A DNA stretch of 64,000 nt from Streptomyces hygroscopicus (lineage in GTDB: Bacteria > Actinomycetota > Actinomycetes > Streptomycetales > Streptomycetaceae), in contig CP018627.1 in assembly GCA_002021875.1 (NCBI GenBank), positions 11,284,001 to 11,348,000 of the forward strand. Direction: 5' to 3'. The stretch's first letter is position 1. The number at the start of each line of letters is the position of its first letter. Positions 62,635 through 64,000 of the stretch are shown piece after piece. The notes below the pieces were generated by a model. That model was not told the DNA's origin, did no database searches, and saw nothing but the letters and a program-made list of their open reading frames with translations. The translations under genes were made by a program, and so were the position numbers.

Positions 62635-64000
62635 CGACGACCTCACGTTCCCGGCTGCTCGGGACCGGCATCAACCGCGTCGACGGGCCGCTGAAGGTGG
62701 CCGGCAGAGCGCCGTACCCCAGCGACTTCGCGTACCCGGGTATGGCTCACGCGGTGCTGGTGCGCAGCACAGTCGGCTCCGGGCGGATCACGGAGATCGA
62801 CACCACGGACGCCGAGCACGGCCCCGGGGTGGTGCTCGTGCTCACCCACCTCAACGCCGGGCAGGTGAAGAGGGGGCCCATGACACCCCTGGGCGTCTCC
62901 CCGCCCGCGCCCTTGCAGGACGACGTGATCCTTCACTACGGCCAGATCGTCGCGGTGGTCGTGGCGGAGACCTTCGAGGGGGCCACCGAGGCGGCGGACC
63001 TGGTCCACGTCGGCTACTCGCCGGCTCCGGCTCTCCTCGAACTGGACGATCCACGCGCCGCGCGGCGCACGAACCCGTGGGGGCGGGACGCCGAGTGGGG
63101 CGACGCGGCCGGTGCGCTGACCGATGCCGAGGTCGTGCTGGACGAGATCTACCTCACCGTCGACAACACCAACAACCCCATGGGGCCCCTCACCACGGTC
63201 GCCCGCTGGGAGGGCGACACCCTCCTGGTCAACAATTCGACGCAATGGGCCTCCTTGGAAGCCACATCCTTGGCAACGGCCTTCGGCATTCCCGAAGAGT
63301 CCGTCCACGTCATGGCCCCCTACGTCGGCGGTGGCTTCGGAGCCGGCCTCCGGGTTTGGCAACACGTCGTCCTGACAGCCCTGGCGGCCCGCGTGACCCG
63401 CCGCCCCGTCAAACTCGTCCTCACCAGGCCGCAGATGTTCACCGCGTGCGGCCACCGGCCCAAGGGGCGGCAGAGGGTGCGGATCGGCGCGACCCGTGAC
63501 GGCAGACTCATGGCCATCCACCACGAGGCGCTCACGGCAACCGCCATCGACGACGACAATTTCGAGCCCACCGCAACCGTGTCCGCCACTTCCTATGCCT
63601 GCCCGAACGTCTCCACCCGGGACATCCAGGCCCGCCTGAACCTCCCGGTCCCGAATTCGATGCGGGGCCCGGGAGCGGCGACCGGCAACTACGCCCTGGA
63701 ATGCGCGATGGACGAGCTGGCGTACAAGCTCGACTTGGACCCACTGGAGCTGCGCTTGCGCAACGACGCCGCCGTCCATCCCCCGTCGGGGCTGCCCTGG
63801 TCCAGCCGGGCGCACAAGGAATGCCTGGAGCGCGGTGCCGAGCTCTTCGGGTGGCCGGGGCGCACGCCCGAACCGCGCTCGATGCGCCAGGGCAACATGC
63901 TCGTCGGCTACGGTCTGGCGGCCGTCGGCTATCCGTGGTTCCGTGCACGCTGCCGGGCGCGCGTCACGATCCGCCACGACGGCACGGCCTACGTCTGCAG
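62631..64000 (+). CDS. Molybdenum hydroxylase large subunit (YagR/PaoC type), 3' end outside window
   Basis: The first 456 residues of the molybdopterin-binding catalytic subunit, open to the window edge. GTGINRVDGPLKVAGRAPY starts the family fold, APYVGGGFGAGLRVWQH is the cofactor-contact loop, and NSMRGPGAATGNYALECAMD is the motif near the Mo site. Full-length members have about 730 residues. It hydroxylates an aldehyde or a heterocycle with water as the oxygen source. The ATG at 62631 overlaps the FAD-subunit stop. Confidence 0.92.
   Translation, partial: MTTTSRSRLLGTGINRVDGPLKVAGRAPYPSDFAYPGMAHAVLVRSTVGSGRITEIDTTDAEHGPGVVLVLTHLNAGQVKRGPMTPLGVSPPAPLQDDVILHYGQIVAVVVAETFEGATEAADLVHVGYSPAPALLELDDPRAARRTNPWGRDAEWGDAAGALTDAEVVLDEIYLTVDNTNNPMGPLTTVARWEGDTLLVNNSTQWASLEATSLATAFGIPEESVHVMAPYVGGGFGAGLRVWQHVVLTALAARVTRRPVKLVLTRPQMFTACGHRPKGRQRVRIGATRDGRLMAIHHEALTATAIDDDNFEPTATVSATSYACPNVSTRDIQARLNLPVPNSMRGPGAATGNYALECAMDELAYKLDLDPLELRLRNDAAVHPPSGLPWSSRAHKECLERGAELFGWPGRTPEPRSMRQGNMLVGYGLAAVGYPWFRARCRARVTIRHDGTAYVC

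Overview
The window is high-GC DNA with strong G/C bias at third codon positions, many TetR/MarR/LacI/HxlR/XRE/LysR one-component regulators beside small catabolic operons, GTG/TTG starts and ATGA overlaps. This fits an accessory region of a Streptomyces (or close actinomycete) chromosome, perhaps an arm. No tRNA, rRNA or CRISPR array was seen. The genus is inferred from protein style only.

Layout. 1-1.9 kb: end of a TPR protein, a CehA/McbA-type PHP hydrolase, then back-to-back fragments of a transposase and a cytochrome P450. 1.9-7.2 kb (minus): urease operon ureAB-ureC-ureF-ureG-ureD, with a gamma-beta fusion, an enlarged UreC and no ureE. 7.6-8.2 kb: decayed IS30. 8.3-12.6 kb (minus): TetR regulator, an unrecognised 431-aa protein, an alpha/beta hydrolase and an MFS exporter, with matching palindromes before the regulator and before the operon. 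12.8-18 kb: gene graveyard (anti-sigma-type ATPase, IS256, IS1380, acyl-CoA synthetase tail, amidohydrolase, ISL3, 8-bp tandem repeat) around an intact ApbA-like reductase/TetR pair and a tautomerase-like gene. 18-25 kb: deoxysugar (rhamnose/fucose) locus with a GH106-like protein, NCS1-type permease and LacI regulator, flanked by a broken RbsD/FucU gene and a gutted GH78 rhamnosidase. 25-35 kb: small regulator-enzyme pairs (TetR with zinc tail, XRE/NTF2/NmrA, HxlR/NmrA/deacetylase, MarR/amidohydrolase). 35.6-40 kb (minus): a set resembling glycine betaine/stachydrine demethylation enzymes. 40-44.5 kb: LysR/NmrA and XRE/cupin/CMD modules. 44.5-52.9 kb: MarR-controlled CoA-dependent catabolic island with an MFS importer. 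53.3-56.8 kb: TetR, isochorismatase-fold hydrolase, semialdehyde dehydrogenase and a lipocalin-like protein. 56.9-58.9 kb: fragments of IS481, muconolactone isomerase, Ku and a tyrosine integrase. 59-64 kb: SDR, a second isochorismatase-fold hydrolase and a three-subunit molybdenum hydroxylase running off the end.

How it works together. The region looks like a set of regulator-plus-enzyme modules for nitrogen (urea, possibly betaines) and carbon (deoxysugar, CoA-thioester) scavenging. The best candidate for an undescribed pathway is the 44.5-52.9 kb island: two copies of one MarR-type palindrome tie an importer to acyl-CoA synthetase, CoA-transferase, two crotonases, an HMG-CoA-lyase-like enzyme lacking the usual catalytic Cys, and a nitronate-monooxygenase-like flavoprotein. 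A second theme is decay: at least six genes keep recognisable ends but have lost their middles, and every transposase is broken.
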